From: Tanypteryx hageni
Lineage: Eukaryota; Arthropoda; Insecta; Odonata; Petaluridae
DNA: 64,000 nt
Direction: 5' to 3'
NCBI GenBank assembly: GCA_028673005.1
Contig: CM054117.1
Span: 53,877,370 to 53,941,369, forward strand
Each line of letters starts with the position of its first letter. The first letter of the stretch is position 1. Positions 10,285 to 21,007 of the stretch are shown here, piece by piece. Under the pieces are notes generated by a model, which made no database searches, was not told where the DNA came from, and saw nothing but the letters and a program-made list of their open reading frames with translations. The position numbers and the translations under genes were made by a program.

Positions 10285-12750
10285 ATTCTTGAAATGGGGG
10301 TAAAATATTACTGAAAATTATTCATCTGATTCTCTTCGAATCCGAAACAGGTACTCTGCGACGTTTTTTCTAAGGACGAAACTCTGTCGGATGTACTTAA
10401 ATCGCTGAAAAAATTCTCCAATCTATTCCTTCATGAACCAATCTGTACCATCCTTACGAAGAACTGAATATAAGTAACGGTATGAGAAACGCATTATTAA
10501 AGCTAGAGGAAAACATAATCATATATAACCATCCTGACGAAACCCAACGTTTCACGGCGACGTCACACGCAATCTAACTACCACTACGGTCATTCATTCC
10601 AACTTTGTGCATAGGAAGAGAGATCGAGGTTCGTTTCCTCATCGCGAGCGTTCCTTTTTGTTTCGTCTCCCCTATTCCGTTATATCTGTGCCTATTCCGG
10701 ATGTAGTTATCTGCATGCGCTGGCGAAATTGCATTCTCCTCCAATCACTGCCCTCTTCATTCTCTACCTCCCCCCCTCTCTCTCTCTATCCCCTTCACTC
10801 TCTCACGGCGGTGATGACTGTAACGGTCAACTGACGCGGACTGCCGTGTCAGCGCTAAGAAGTTCTCACGCATCTGTGACGTCCGTCCACTACGACCTCG
10901 AGGCTTCCTGTCGCGACTTCTTTACGCTTATATACGTATGCGTGCGTGTGACTTCAGCAGAGGTCTTTGCTCTTTTAAAAGTAGAAGTGGAGAATCGGAG
11001 GAGTGGATATAGAGTGAGAGAGAATTGGTACCAGCTAGAGAGAGAGATTTGTATGAATGTCTCCTCCATCTTGCGGGGGCAAAAAAAAAATAAAACGACT
11101 TTCCCGACGAGTATCGTAATTGACGGGCGAATAAAATCGCTTGTCTTTTTTTTTGTGCGAGCGCAAAGGAAAGGGCTGTTCGAGCCGATGGAAATACACA
11201 TCCCCGGAGTTAAAATAGAAGGGTTTATTCGGCCGGTCTAGGTTGGCTGTCAGGAGATAATTCTTTTAAAGTAAATTAGGCGGTTCTTTCTGAAAACCCC
11301 AAAGTGAACGTGGATATGAGAAGGATTTAGTGGATAATCGCCAATTGCGTTCACCTTGACGTTGGAATGTTTTTTATCGATTTCTGCGCTTTAAGTGACT
11401 CGGCCTACGCAAAATTTATTTTCTTCCTTCCGCGAATTCCAAAAATAAAATTAATCAAATACCAAGTTGCCTCGCGTGTCCGTGAATCGAAATACTTTTT
11501 ACCAGAGTTTGGGGATGCATCAATTTAAAAGTGGAAAAATATTCCTTTCCAAAAGTAGTCGGATGATGTGTTGATTCATACACTCCGATTAAACGCATCA
11601 TTCGAATTGAATTGCATTAATGAAGCAAACGAAATGGCGCGCGGGCTTATGACATTCGAATATTGCGACGCGGCGGCACTTAACTCTTGAATTACGACGT
11701 GGCAAAAATAAAACTGTCACATTTATAATAAAATGACAGGGCGAACCAATCGTTTACTTGCAGGAGAGGATACATTTTTTTCCGAAAGAAATCTCTCGCT
11801 CGCAAAATTACGATGATAAATTGCGGAAAATGTTCGGGGAAAAAAATTACCCGCGAGCGACTAGCGTTCGCAAGATGCTCAAACTTGTAACTGCGTGAAA
11901 ATGACAGGACGCTGACGGAATTCGCCGACGAACGGATTACGTCACTGCATATACGATGTATGTAGCTATTTTATTTTTTTCCTTGAACTTCTGTAACCGA
12001 GTTGCGAAATCTTCCTAGCCACTTAGCCACTTCTTGGGAATCCCACTCACGGACGACCACGATAAAGTGTTTAGGTTCCTAGAAATTGCATAAACAGCCG
12101 TGACCGCGGGTCAGGTGGTTGACAATGGGTGGGTTTATTTGCTAACAATCAATCATGGAACTGAAAATCGCATTACCGATTTAGGATACCTATAAATGAT
12201 AAGTTTTTCCTTCGATAGAAATCCAAAATCAGTCAGTCATCTGACACTTTGAATCATGGATCAGCGAAAGACGACGAATTCAAATACCATTTTTGATATA
12301 TCGAGAATTTACGGCAGGGACCACCGAAGATTCTTCACTCTTTGAAAAAACCATTTATTCGTTGAGTCACCTCATAAAGACATTTGAAATACGAAAAATC
12401 GGACTCGACGCATATGACGGCATATTTGATATAAAATGGCAAAAGATAAACACATGTATTTAAAAGTGTTTTGTAAAAAATACGCCGCGGATGTATTTGC
12501 TCATTTCATTCATATTTAACTGAAGGAAACAAAGATTTTGTTCTGAGGAAATAATGCGTAAATAACAACATCAATCATAAAAGTCATTTCATCAAAGCGA
12601 TCTCATTGTATTCAAAATTATATTAATATTCAAGAAACTTCACAATGTTTGAAAGCATTATAGTTAAGAAAAGATTCTTAACTTATTTTATTTAAACGTT
12701 TGACACTTCAAATTACAAATTTAATCTCATTCGCATGAGGTGACATTTAT
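10285..12750. other. No recognised gene
   Basis: About 2.5 kb. The longest frame (10729-11241, 170 codons) begins in a Ser/Leu/Pro stretch read from a pyrimidine patch and has no recognisable domain. The antisense frame 10890-11201 is its shadow. No structured RNA signature was seen. Confidence 0.5.
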
Positions 12751-12788
12751 AAAATTACTAAGGTATCTTCAGATACCTTAGTAATTTT
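12751..12788. repeat. Perfect 18-bp inverted repeat with 2-nt spacer
   Basis: The arms AAAATTACTAAGGTATCT (12751-12768) and AGATACCTTAGTAATTTT (12771-12788) are exact reverse complements around TC. It lies in AT-rich sequence with no adjacent gene, so a transcription terminator role is not supported. Confidence 0.9.
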
Positions 12789-13321
12789 TTAAACGCCGGC
12801 ATTAGCTGCCATAATAAAGTGATAGATTATATAATATTTGCTACAATTTTCCTTATAAGGTACAAGCGGAAATTCGAAAACTTCAATGACTAAGAGTTAA
12901 GTTAAAAACGCAGATGAATAGGATACTAATATAGGTTCTCGTAAGCTCGAACAGAATGAAAGGCTTTAAAGATAAACCGTATCATCCATAAGGCGGTAAA
13001 ATGAACATCCTTTCCCCTCTACACTTCCTTCATCCACACACATGAATGAGTGGAGATATCTTGAGCGCTAAATGAGTGAGCAACCTTCCTCGCCGCGCAC
13101 GACATCGTTTCCGGGAGAGCTTTTACAAATAAGTTAAGATTGCCTTGTAGTCGCTTCGGAGAAATGAATACATTTTTTGTGGTCGTCTCTATCCAGATCT
13201 GTTCCGACAAACATGAAGTTCCTATTCCGAGCATACCCTTCTTTATAAAATCCCTATTTTATTTTTGAAGATCTGTGCACGCGTATATTTGTGAATATAT
13301 ATTTACATAATTGTGCATTAT
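12789..13321. other. No recognised gene
   Basis: AT-rich spacer. The minus frame at 13019-13234 has no recognisable domain. The last part (about 13285-13321) is rich in AT dinucleotides and is probably the 3' tail of the LINE fragment that follows on the minus strand. Confidence 0.45.
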
Positions 13322-13454
13322 ATATCATCATCATAAGTAATGTCCGTTGACAAGTTTAGGATTATTCTTGTTTAAACCTGGTTCTTCACATACTCCTGCT
13401 TTGCGTAATCTTCTTAATTTCTTGATAATTCTCTTTCCCTTTGAAGTCGTCCAT

Positions 13455-13469
13455 CAGCTGTAACCTTTT
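13455..13469. repeat. SINE target-site duplication, left copy
   Basis: CAGCTGTAACCTTTT, identical to 13793-13807. The pair exactly brackets the SINE and lies within LINE sequence. Confidence 0.92.
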
Positions 13470-13792
13470 GTTTGTTTGAGTGCCCAGTCAATTCGCCTTT
13501 CTTACTGCACAAATGGGTATCTCAGAGGTAATGCAATGAATAACCGGGGAAGGGAGGAGGGAAACCCAGTGCCGGCATTTGCCTGCTCTTACGAAGAACA
13601 CCAGGGGACCCAACGGCTAAACGTCCCTTCCGAAGGACGAAACAGCTGAATTTGCGCGGTCTCCTCAAACCACACAAATAGGGGGCCGGGCGACCTTGAA
13701 AAAAATCCTACTTGCGCAGGATTCGTGCCCGCTGCCTTTTCAAGCAGCAGGCGAGTAGTAGCCAGCGTCCTAACCACTACACCACCAGCACC
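13470..13792 (-). mobile_element. tRNA-derived SINE, full-length copy
   Basis: Minus-strand retroposon of about 323 bp. The tRNA-like head is at the right end: an A box TGGTGTAGTGG (complement of 13774-13784) and a B box GGCACGAATCC (complement of 13719-13729), a degenerate form of GGTTCGANNCC. The spacing of about 44 bp is suitable for internal Pol III promotion. The body contains a CGTCCTTCGGAAGGGACG hairpin, and the tail at the left ends CACTCAAACAAAC. It is flanked by a perfect 15-bp duplication (13455-13469 and 13793-13807), as expected of LINE-driven insertion. The copy at 58536-58869 is very similar along its length. A reading frame inside (13589-13777) is shared with that copy but is most simply explained by sequence identity, not coding. 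Confidence 0.92.
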
Positions 13793-13807
13793 CAGCTGTA
13801 ACCTTTT
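13793..13807. repeat. SINE target-site duplication, right copy
   Basis: CAGCTGTAACCTTTT, identical to 13455-13469. Confidence 0.92.
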
Positions 13808-13911
13808 CCTCCCTCTCTTTTTCCCTCCAGTTTTCCTTCTAACACGCCTTTAATCATGCTCTCTTTCCTCAGGTAACGTCCGATACAGTTTGCCTTCCTC
13901 TTTCTTACATT

Positions 13912-16900
13912 CTGTATAATGATATACTATATAGATACACTCGTAATGCACCCAAAATTGGAGACCAGATTGCGAAAATCGCATCGCCAGAGGTATGGAA
14001 ACAACTACAAAAGCTTCAAGATTTCATAATGTTTGAAAAGATGTGGAAAATTGAGCCTGAGATGGGAGTTGAAAAGGAAAAACAAAAATGAAACCGCAGA
14101 TGGACGCGGTTATCTGTTGGAAAACGAATTTCTCCTTCCACAGCGTCAGAGCGACCGTTCCGTTTTTTTTTAATCTTCCCGAGCCTGCGCAAACACCTCG
14201 AATAATACGGCGAAGTGCGAACAATTACTTTTTAAGGAGGGTATTATCGCAGAATTTTAATTGTGATCTAAGATATTTCCTGGACACCATAAAACTCTTA
14301 AGCTTTGTAAATGATGACCTAATTTTACGAGGCCGGCAGGATCAAGAAAAGTGCGCGAAATTGATTAGAATATTTTTACGGTGCCACCCGGTTTGTACCG
14401 CGGGATTAGGGAGATGCACGACGACCTGCGTTATAAGACCTCTCTCGGGGTAAAGGAACACCCAGTCATTGACCCAATGCAGTGCGTTCACACCACTTGA
14501 TACATACATTAAATGATAGCTTGTTTTATTTCTGCAAATGACACACTGCAGAAAAATGCTGCAATCGATATTTAGTAAGGCAGCGGAATTTTTTCCCCGA
14601 GTTCGATATGGGGACGAAAGAAGACCCGCTCTACATCCGATTTCGCCTTTCAAAATACGGGGTTATAACTTGAGAGCACTGTATTTCGGTTCGATTCAGA
14701 CATATAGCTCAAGAATTTTCAGTAAATTTCAGATTTTTTACATACTATTTTGAATTAAAACGGAATAAGAATCATTTGATGATGAGGATTTTTTGTAGGA
14801 TATTGAACCAGTCTTTAATTGACCTCTTTTATGTTTCAAATTATTTCTTATATATTTTATTTAAACGCCAATTACGAGGTACAACCAACGAGTGGAATTA
14901 CACATTGAGGGGGATAAAAAATAACCACCTGACGTTTCCAGAATGCGAACATTTCATTCGCCGCTCAAAAGTGATCACCGCCATCACATCTCAACGTAAT
15001 TCGCTTGTTTTTGTTCCTATAGACTTTTGTACGTATCTAATTTGTCCCTTCCGTGTTTTCAGTCTTATAGGCTGCGGAAAAAAAACCCAGATTTACTAAT
15101 GGCATTAACGACTTATTGGCCGAAGGTTTCCGCGAGCTTCCCTTCCTTCTCTTCCGGGATTCCTCCCATTTCTTTTATTTCCCCGACCGCGATGATAGCA
15201 TTATGTTCCAACCGTGCCGTCGCACCTATAAGTTACCGGGGAAGCGGCAAAGAAGAACTCCCGGCAAAAGCCGCCGATCAAGTTATTAGGCGTAGTGACC
15301 GTGCGAAAGTCCTCCACTCGTTCCAACTAAACCTTACTCGGAAAGTAAGACGACGACGAGATGGAAAACGTCCATTGTCTCGAGACTTGATGGAATGGTT
15401 CTCTCTCTTTTTCTCTATCTTATATCCACCGAGACGGAAAAAAATGCCGCGAACTTCGCGCGAATGAAGAACTGATGCGTCTTTTTCTCATTCTTCCTGC
15501 GCGCGTGAGAAATCGAAGTTGGAAACCGGAAAAAACGTCTCTGAAGTGTTCTTTCTTATTAACTCATTGCTGGAAAGAAATCAAAGTCTGGGAAGAGATA
15601 ATTTAAGTTTAGTATTAAAATTTATCTCATAGGACATGAATAATTCCCCGTAAATTCTACTATTTAGCGCGCTAACATCTTGCCCAGGGATATATTAGTG
15701 CGGTGATCGTATAAATAAATAAAATGTATATGTTAGTGTCAGCACCTATATATGATATTCCTTCTATTTTTTTTAATGTGCACACCGAAGGAGCTACATT
15801 CTAATTTGAAAAGTAAAAGAGTAGTTGCGAAATAAGACAGTTAACCAAGAATCCGCCGACGTAAATTACATCAAACCCCGATCAATTATTTTAAATTCAC
15901 TCTCTCTTAGAAAGGCAGAACGTCATCACAGGAATACTTAGGTTTGTATGGTAACGACTCTTACTTCATGGATTTGAAACAAATAATCAAACGAATCTTT
16001 CCAATCAGGCGACGACGCTCTCCTTTCGTGCGACGCCTTTGCACGTTACAAATCACTCTTGGGAGTAAATTACGAGACCTCGGTTGGTGTTACGCCATTG
16101 TCATTTGCTGACCCTAAAAAACAGATGAATAAAGCAATTCTCTACATCTTTCTATACCACTCTTTCCCACACAAACACGCAAATACACATGAATTACGAC
16201 CCTACATGAAAGAAAGAATTCCTTCCGAGGTCCTTTCACTCTTTCTCTCCCTTCCTTTCTCCTTCTACCTCCAGCTTCAATTTGCCGCAAACCTTTAATC
16301 CCGAACCCCATTAAAAGTTCATCTAAGCACGAATTGTAATTTAATTAAGTCCTCTCCGCCGCAAATGGCGACCCACTTTCCCCGATGGGTTTAACGCGTG
16401 ATTCGTTGAGGAGGAAGTCGCCGGAAAAAAATTCCCGTGGCGTAACTACACGTATATTACATTATGAACGTAAACAAAATTAATATAAATATATGAAATT
16501 ATTTACTTTTCCTAATCCTCCGCCTTCTTTTATTTTAGCGTTTATTTTTTCCCGAACTTTAATGGAACCAGTACGAGGTTCTTCAAAAACGACTCCGGTT
16601 TATAAATCTCGCGGGAGAAGTCGCCGGCATTTGGCGAAGTGAGGAGGTTTATCCGAGGCAACAGAGTCAGGAAGAGAAAAGGGGAGTTACGTGTGGCGAG
16701 AAAAAAGAAAAAGTAATCGAAACAAGAAGACTTAGTTTAAATAGCACGCCGTGCCCTCCTTGTTTTTATTGCGGGGTATTTTCGACTCTTCCGTGAGAGT
16801 ATGGTGCAACGCTTTGAAACGCTTCTTGCATTGCGTACGAGACCCGAGTATTATTCCCCATAGTAAAGTCCCCGTTTCCTTCAAGTTTTAAAATGACCAT

Positions 16901-17270
16901 GTCGTTCCGTGTTTCCCAGCCGATACTTCCAGGATTGTGCTCCAATAAAACTTTTTTACGTCCCAACATTGGAATAATAAATCTCGCGAGAAAACAACTG
17001 AGAGAGGGGAATGGAGGAGTAAGAGTCGTCACACGACCGATAAGAACGGAAACAAAAGAGGCACTGTCTGCGGGAATAAATAAATAAAGTTTCTTTTTTT
17101 TGTAGGGCAAGCTGGCTTTTGTAGATTGCCGGAGAGAAGCACGGGGAAAATACAGCACTATTTAACATTTACGGTGTCCTCTATTGAAATTGGCTTACAG
17201 TCGTATGGGAGAGAAGGTTTTGTTACGGACAGACAGACAAACGATTCCATTCGGGTTTATGAAGTCATTC
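13912..17270. other. No recognised gene
   Basis: About 3.3 kb. Frames such as 14088-14453, 14342-14653, 15027-15467 and 16766-17158 reach 100-146 codons but have no recognisable domains and overlap frames on the opposite strand. No repeat family was recognised. Confidence 0.45.
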
Positions 17271-17275
17271 TCGAA

Positions 17276-17660
17276 GGAAACTGGAGCGGGAAAATAGATG
17301 GGGCGAAGAGAGAAGGTGCAAATAATGTAGAGAAGGAGAATGTGGAATGGAGTTATAAAGGAAAGGAAGGAGGAGAGCTGGAGGTGGGCATAGAGTGAGA
17401 GAGATGAAATGGGAAGGAAGAAAATGGAAGAAAGAATTGAGGGAAGATGATGTGGGGATGAAAGGAGGGAGCAGAGAAACATTTTATCAGGAAAGAAATG
17501 GAAGGAGAAAGGAGGAGAGAGGAGAGAAAGTAAAGGGTATAAGTGTGAGAAATGGAGAACCAGGAAATAAGATGAGGTAACGTAAAATGGGAGACAGAAA
17601 ATAATATATTTATAGAAAGCGAGTAAAAGAGGGAGAGATAATAAGAGGTAAAAAGTAAAG
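17276..17660. repeat. Purine-rich tract
   Basis: The plus strand is dominated by A and G (GGAAGG, GAGAGG, AGAAA units) over about 385 bp. The 162-codon minus-strand frame 17195-17683 is Leu/Ser/Phe/Pro-rich only because of this bias and is not proposed as a gene. Confidence 0.8.
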
Positions 17661-18734
17661 ATAGATGGAAACAGTTGAAGCACGATTGGCGAAATGTGGG
17701 AAAGTGTTTGAGAGGCGGCGAGAGGAGCCAGGTGTGCTGAACTATGTGCTCACATTAATTTAAACAGGCGAGAGAAAATAAAGGAAAAGACATTCCGCGA
17801 ATCTGCGAACTTCCTCGAATCGACGATTCGTTTCTCTTGCCTTTAATTATGCAGCAAAGCGTTACTAGCTAAGTTAAAAGGGTATGGCTGAGTCTCATTG
17901 AATGTGTATACATTCTCCGTCGGATAAAAAAAATCCCGTTGACTTTTAATTGAGATAAATTTCGTTCTTGGATTATCGTTCCCTTTCAATCAAAAACCGC
18001 CTTCGAAAATAATTAGCGAATTAAATTTTAATCCGATCCGACAATAAAGAAAATCGCGAAAAATATGAACAATTTACTGAAGGGAATATAAATATAATTG
18101 ACGCTATAAAATCCAATTAACGATATTAAGAACTTCAACTCAATTTCGTCGAAAGAAAAGCATTCCCCGATCGCGTCTGCTATGGGTTCCAGAGAATCCG
18201 AGATTAAACCCATAAAGATTCCATCTCGCCTGTTAGTTAATCACGAAATTAAACTTTTCCCGTTCGATCGCAATCTTAAGATTTTTAATCCGGTTTATTG
18301 CCTCGGAAAATGAACTACCGATGATTTCAACGCATTTTGGCGCATTCGTAGACCGGATACCGTTCTCAAGACTATGCCTCCTTTACGACAAAACACCGAC
18401 AATTTTCAACCGCCGATCCTAACTAATCCGAACTTAACGCCCGTGCAATCGAGAGTCGTAAAAATGTCCCCGGAGTCAAACACTTCCGACTTCTTAGACT
18501 ACTTAGGTTAAGTTAAACGAAATTCCTCCGACTGGTAACCCTCCTCCGTCCCTCTTGCAAACCCCTCGCCGCCTATATAACGATAGGTTGTCTTAACGAG
18601 GGCGCGATTAAAGGAGAATAATCTCTTCGGGAAAAGGGTGTTCGTTAAAAGCGGATTCATTAGCGGACTGGTTCGCTCCCTTTCCATTCACCAACCGACT
18701 CCCAAAGGTTGCTAGGTACCCAGTAGTTTTTTTT
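17661..18734. other. No recognised gene
   Basis: About 1.1 kb of ordinary AT-leaning sequence with no repeat or RNA signature. Confidence 0.5.
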
Positions 18735-19020
18735 TAAGAGGGCTGAAGGCATTTAATGGGACTAACAACGCGAAGGAGAAAGCAACAAAGAGAAAGGAGA
18801 GGAAAGGAGATAGAGAGTCGTGGAAGAAGAGTATTGGAGTTGAGTGGGTGAGTTAATAGGAGTCAGACGAAGAGTGTGGGAGATTGAAAGAGAGAGAGAG
18901 AGATAGTGGAAGAGAAAGTTAAAACAGAAAGGTGGCGGAAATGAGTGAGTGCCATGGACAAGTGTGAGGTAAGAGGAGTGATGTGAAGAAGTTGGTGGGC
19001 GTGCGACAAGACTGAGGTGA
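18735..19020. repeat. Purine-rich tract
   Basis: The plus strand is strongly A/G biased, including a GAGAGAGAGAGA run near 18889-18902. It adjoins the (AT)n tail of the LINE fragment. Confidence 0.75.
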
Positions 19021-19045
19021 AGCTTTTAATACAGATTTTGCTTCA

Positions 19046-19047
<2 letters not shown>

Positions 19048-19104
<57 letters not shown>
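19048..19104. repeat. (AT)n microsatellite, probable LINE tail
   Basis: Uninterrupted AT tract of about 57 bp, immediately 3' (in the minus-strand sense) of a LINE 3' end. It is therefore likely to have grown from the element's 3' tail. Confidence 0.9.
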
Positions 19105-19106
<2 letters not shown>

Positions 19107-19185
19107 ATCATCACAGATAGTCTGTCCGTTGACAGGTCCGTGATTATTCATGGTTAAACTTGGTTCTCCATATACTCCTATAGAT
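19105..19185 (-). mobile_element. Severely 5'-truncated LINE 3' end
   Basis: The minus strand encodes R-S-I-W-R-T-K-F-N-H-E followed by TAA (stop at 19144-19146). This is the same terminal peptide pattern as the LINE at 13362-13400, and it is followed by the shared 3' UTR (ACCTGTCAACGGACAG). The Trp codon is intact here where the other copy has a stop. Similarity stops at about 19185, giving a copy of only about 80 bp plus tail. Confidence 0.82.
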
Positions 19186-20580
19186 AAGGAAAAGGAAAGT
19201 TAGTGATGAGCGTTGCAACAAGGTGTTGAAGGGAGTGTCGAAGAGACACGCATAACAAAAAACATGGAAGCTTTTCGGGTTTAAGACTTTCCTCAGTGAC
19301 GGAGACACGATAGAATGATATGATTGCTTTTCTGGGCGGCCTCGATGGTTGGCGCGGTCAGGGTCGCATGCTATTGGGATTAATTAATTTCAGGAGAGAA
19401 ATGAAACCTAAAAAACTGCTACCATCGAATACTCATTTATATGCATATTTCATTTTCTATTTTTAACTTTCAGAATAATGTCACTGTTTCACAAACTGGA
19501 TTCGGAACACACTTCAACCGCTTCTTTTACAATAAAGTTTTTGAAAAAGATCATTTCCGTCTCTCGTCAGCATCTTCTATTTCAGGCCGAGCACATTCAC
19601 AATACCTTGCTGGCAATAAAATCGATAGCTTCCTGCACATTTAGTGTCACAGTACTGTATCCAAAATAAAAAACACTGTAGATTAAATTTTAATTCAAAT
19701 TTGTAAATCGTATTAATAAGAAACCGATACCCATGAGGGCATTATAGAAGTCTTTTTAAAAAACTGAAAATATCCAGATTTCGTATTGATGGATAAAGCA
19801 GGAATATTGAACGAAAGAAACAATATTATCATTAAGCTCGGTACTAATTTAATGCTTATTATATAGAAGCCAATCGACATGCATTTTTATCGACTTATAA
19901 AATCGCCTATTTTGCATAACAGCAACTTTTCATATGAAAAACTCTTACGTGTCATAAAACTGGGCAGATTTTTCGTTAATATCGTGAAGTACCTATTTTA
20001 ATAGTCACATGAACTCAAACGTAAATATTTGTGTTGAATTTGTAAATTACATCATGAACAGACAAATGAAGGAAATTAAACCAGAAAAATTACAAAAACT
20101 CAAACATTAATTTTTCTCTAAATGAAAATCAAATAGAACTTTGGAAAAAGATTGAACTCCTAGTGGATTAACTATAAAAATTAAACGCAGCACTCTTTTT
20201 GTACAGCAGAATCAAGCACAACAAGACATCCTCATTAAGAACCGCCGAGAGAAATTGTTTTGTAACGATGGCACGTATTTAACACGAACCCTATCCGTGA
20301 ATTCGAAGACGCCAGACCTAAGCATTTCCTATACATGAGCTTTTGCCTACTGAAGCGCCGAAACGCAAATGGCGTACAAACAAATTTTCCGCGCCATAAT
20401 AATAAGAAATACAAACAAAACGACAAGAAAATAAGATCCGAGTGGGGGAGGGAGAAGGAAGCGAGCGGTAAGATAACTGATACACCACGAGGGAGATGGA
20501 AATGAGAGGGCTAGCAAGCGGAGAGGTATGGGAGATAGGTCTGTCTTCCGTCAATGAGAGATGAAGCGGAGTGGTCAACC
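19186..20580. other. Mostly unremarkable; one hammerhead-like motif
   Basis: About 1.4 kb. Apart from the minus-strand CUGAGGA...GAAA motif at 19268-19298, nothing was recognised. Short frames near 19441-19669 overlap one another in different registers and show no domain. Confidence 0.5.
19268..19298 (-). ncRNA. Weak hammerhead-like motif
   Basis: The minus strand carries CUGAGGA (19290-19296) and GAAA (19273-19276) followed by palindromic AAGCUU and C, which fits a minimal stem III plus an NUH (UUC) site. The sequence between the boxes does not form a good stem II, and stem I is not convincing. At best it is a decayed member of a hammerhead-bearing repeat family. Confidence 0.25.
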
Positions 20581-20623
20581 TGTTTCGAGGCGCGCCTAAG
20601 ATGAACGGAGGGGGGATAGAGGG

Positions 20624-20641
20624 GGAGAGAGAGAGAGAAAG

Positions 20642-20690
<49 letters not shown>

Positions 20691-20696
20691 AAGAGA

Positions 20697-20732
<36 letters not shown>

Positions 20733-20762
20733 AAGAGTGAGAGAGAGAAGGAGAGAGAGAGC
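20624..20762. repeat. (GAGA)n / (GAGAAA)n low-complexity tract
   Basis: Imperfect GAGA repeats with periodic AAA interruptions over about 140 bp. The 130-codon plus frame (Glu-Arg runs) and 194-codon minus frame (Ser-Leu runs) are read from it and rejected as genes. Confidence 0.95.
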
Positions 20763-20980
20763 ACGCAGAGGAAAGGAGAGAGCGTAAGGCGGAAAAAAGA
20801 CGCGGAAAAAGAAATGACGGAGGTAGGGGGTAAAAAAAACAGCCTTTCGTGGCGGGAGTCGAATAAATCAGAGTTAAAAGCTGCCGTTGGGTACAACTCC
20901 ACCTCTCTCGCGGTTCGGCAGATTATGCGAGTTGAGGTGAGTTGGCTGACCCAACCAGCTTGACCTCACTCTCCCCTCAT

Positions 20981-21007
20981 CTCTCTCTCTCTCTCTCTCG
21001 CTCTCTC
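20981..21007. repeat. (CT)n microsatellite
   Basis: CT tract with one CG interruption. Confidence 0.9.

Larger units (their letters stand above)
13322..13911 (-). pseudogene. 3' end of a non-LTR retrotransposon (LINE) ORF2, interrupted by a SINE
   Basis: Read on the minus strand, 13808-13911 translates as a basic stretch including RKANCIGRYLRKESMIKGV and then EGKLEGKR. This matches the K-x-x-W-I-G-H-x-L-R-R...EGK-x-EGKRGRGR block common at the C-terminus of arthropod LINE ORF2 proteins. After removal of the SINE, the sequence on the other side (13362-13455) carries the next block in a shifted frame: MDDFKGKENYQEIKK, then RSM, an in-frame stop, RTRFKQE and a terminal TAA. The short 3' UTR has CTTGTCAACGGACAT and ends near an AT-rich or ATG/ATC-rich tail. 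The reverse transcriptase domain is missing (5' truncation). The LINE clade is uncertain. The same 3' end occurs at 19105-19185. Confidence 0.8.

Noticed and set aside
12751..12788. Rho-independent-type terminator
   Set aside because: A perfect hairpin followed by T residues, but the stem is AT-rich, no gene lies upstream and the DNA appears eukaryotic.
17195..17683. 162-codon minus-strand frame resembling a hydrophobic membrane protein
   Set aside because: The opposite strand is a purine tract, so Leu/Ser/Phe/Pro codons are forced by composition; no membrane-protein family pattern.
20318..20963. 194-codon minus and 130-codon plus frames
   Set aside because: Both are read through the (GAGA)n tract and consist of Ser-Leu or Glu-Arg runs.
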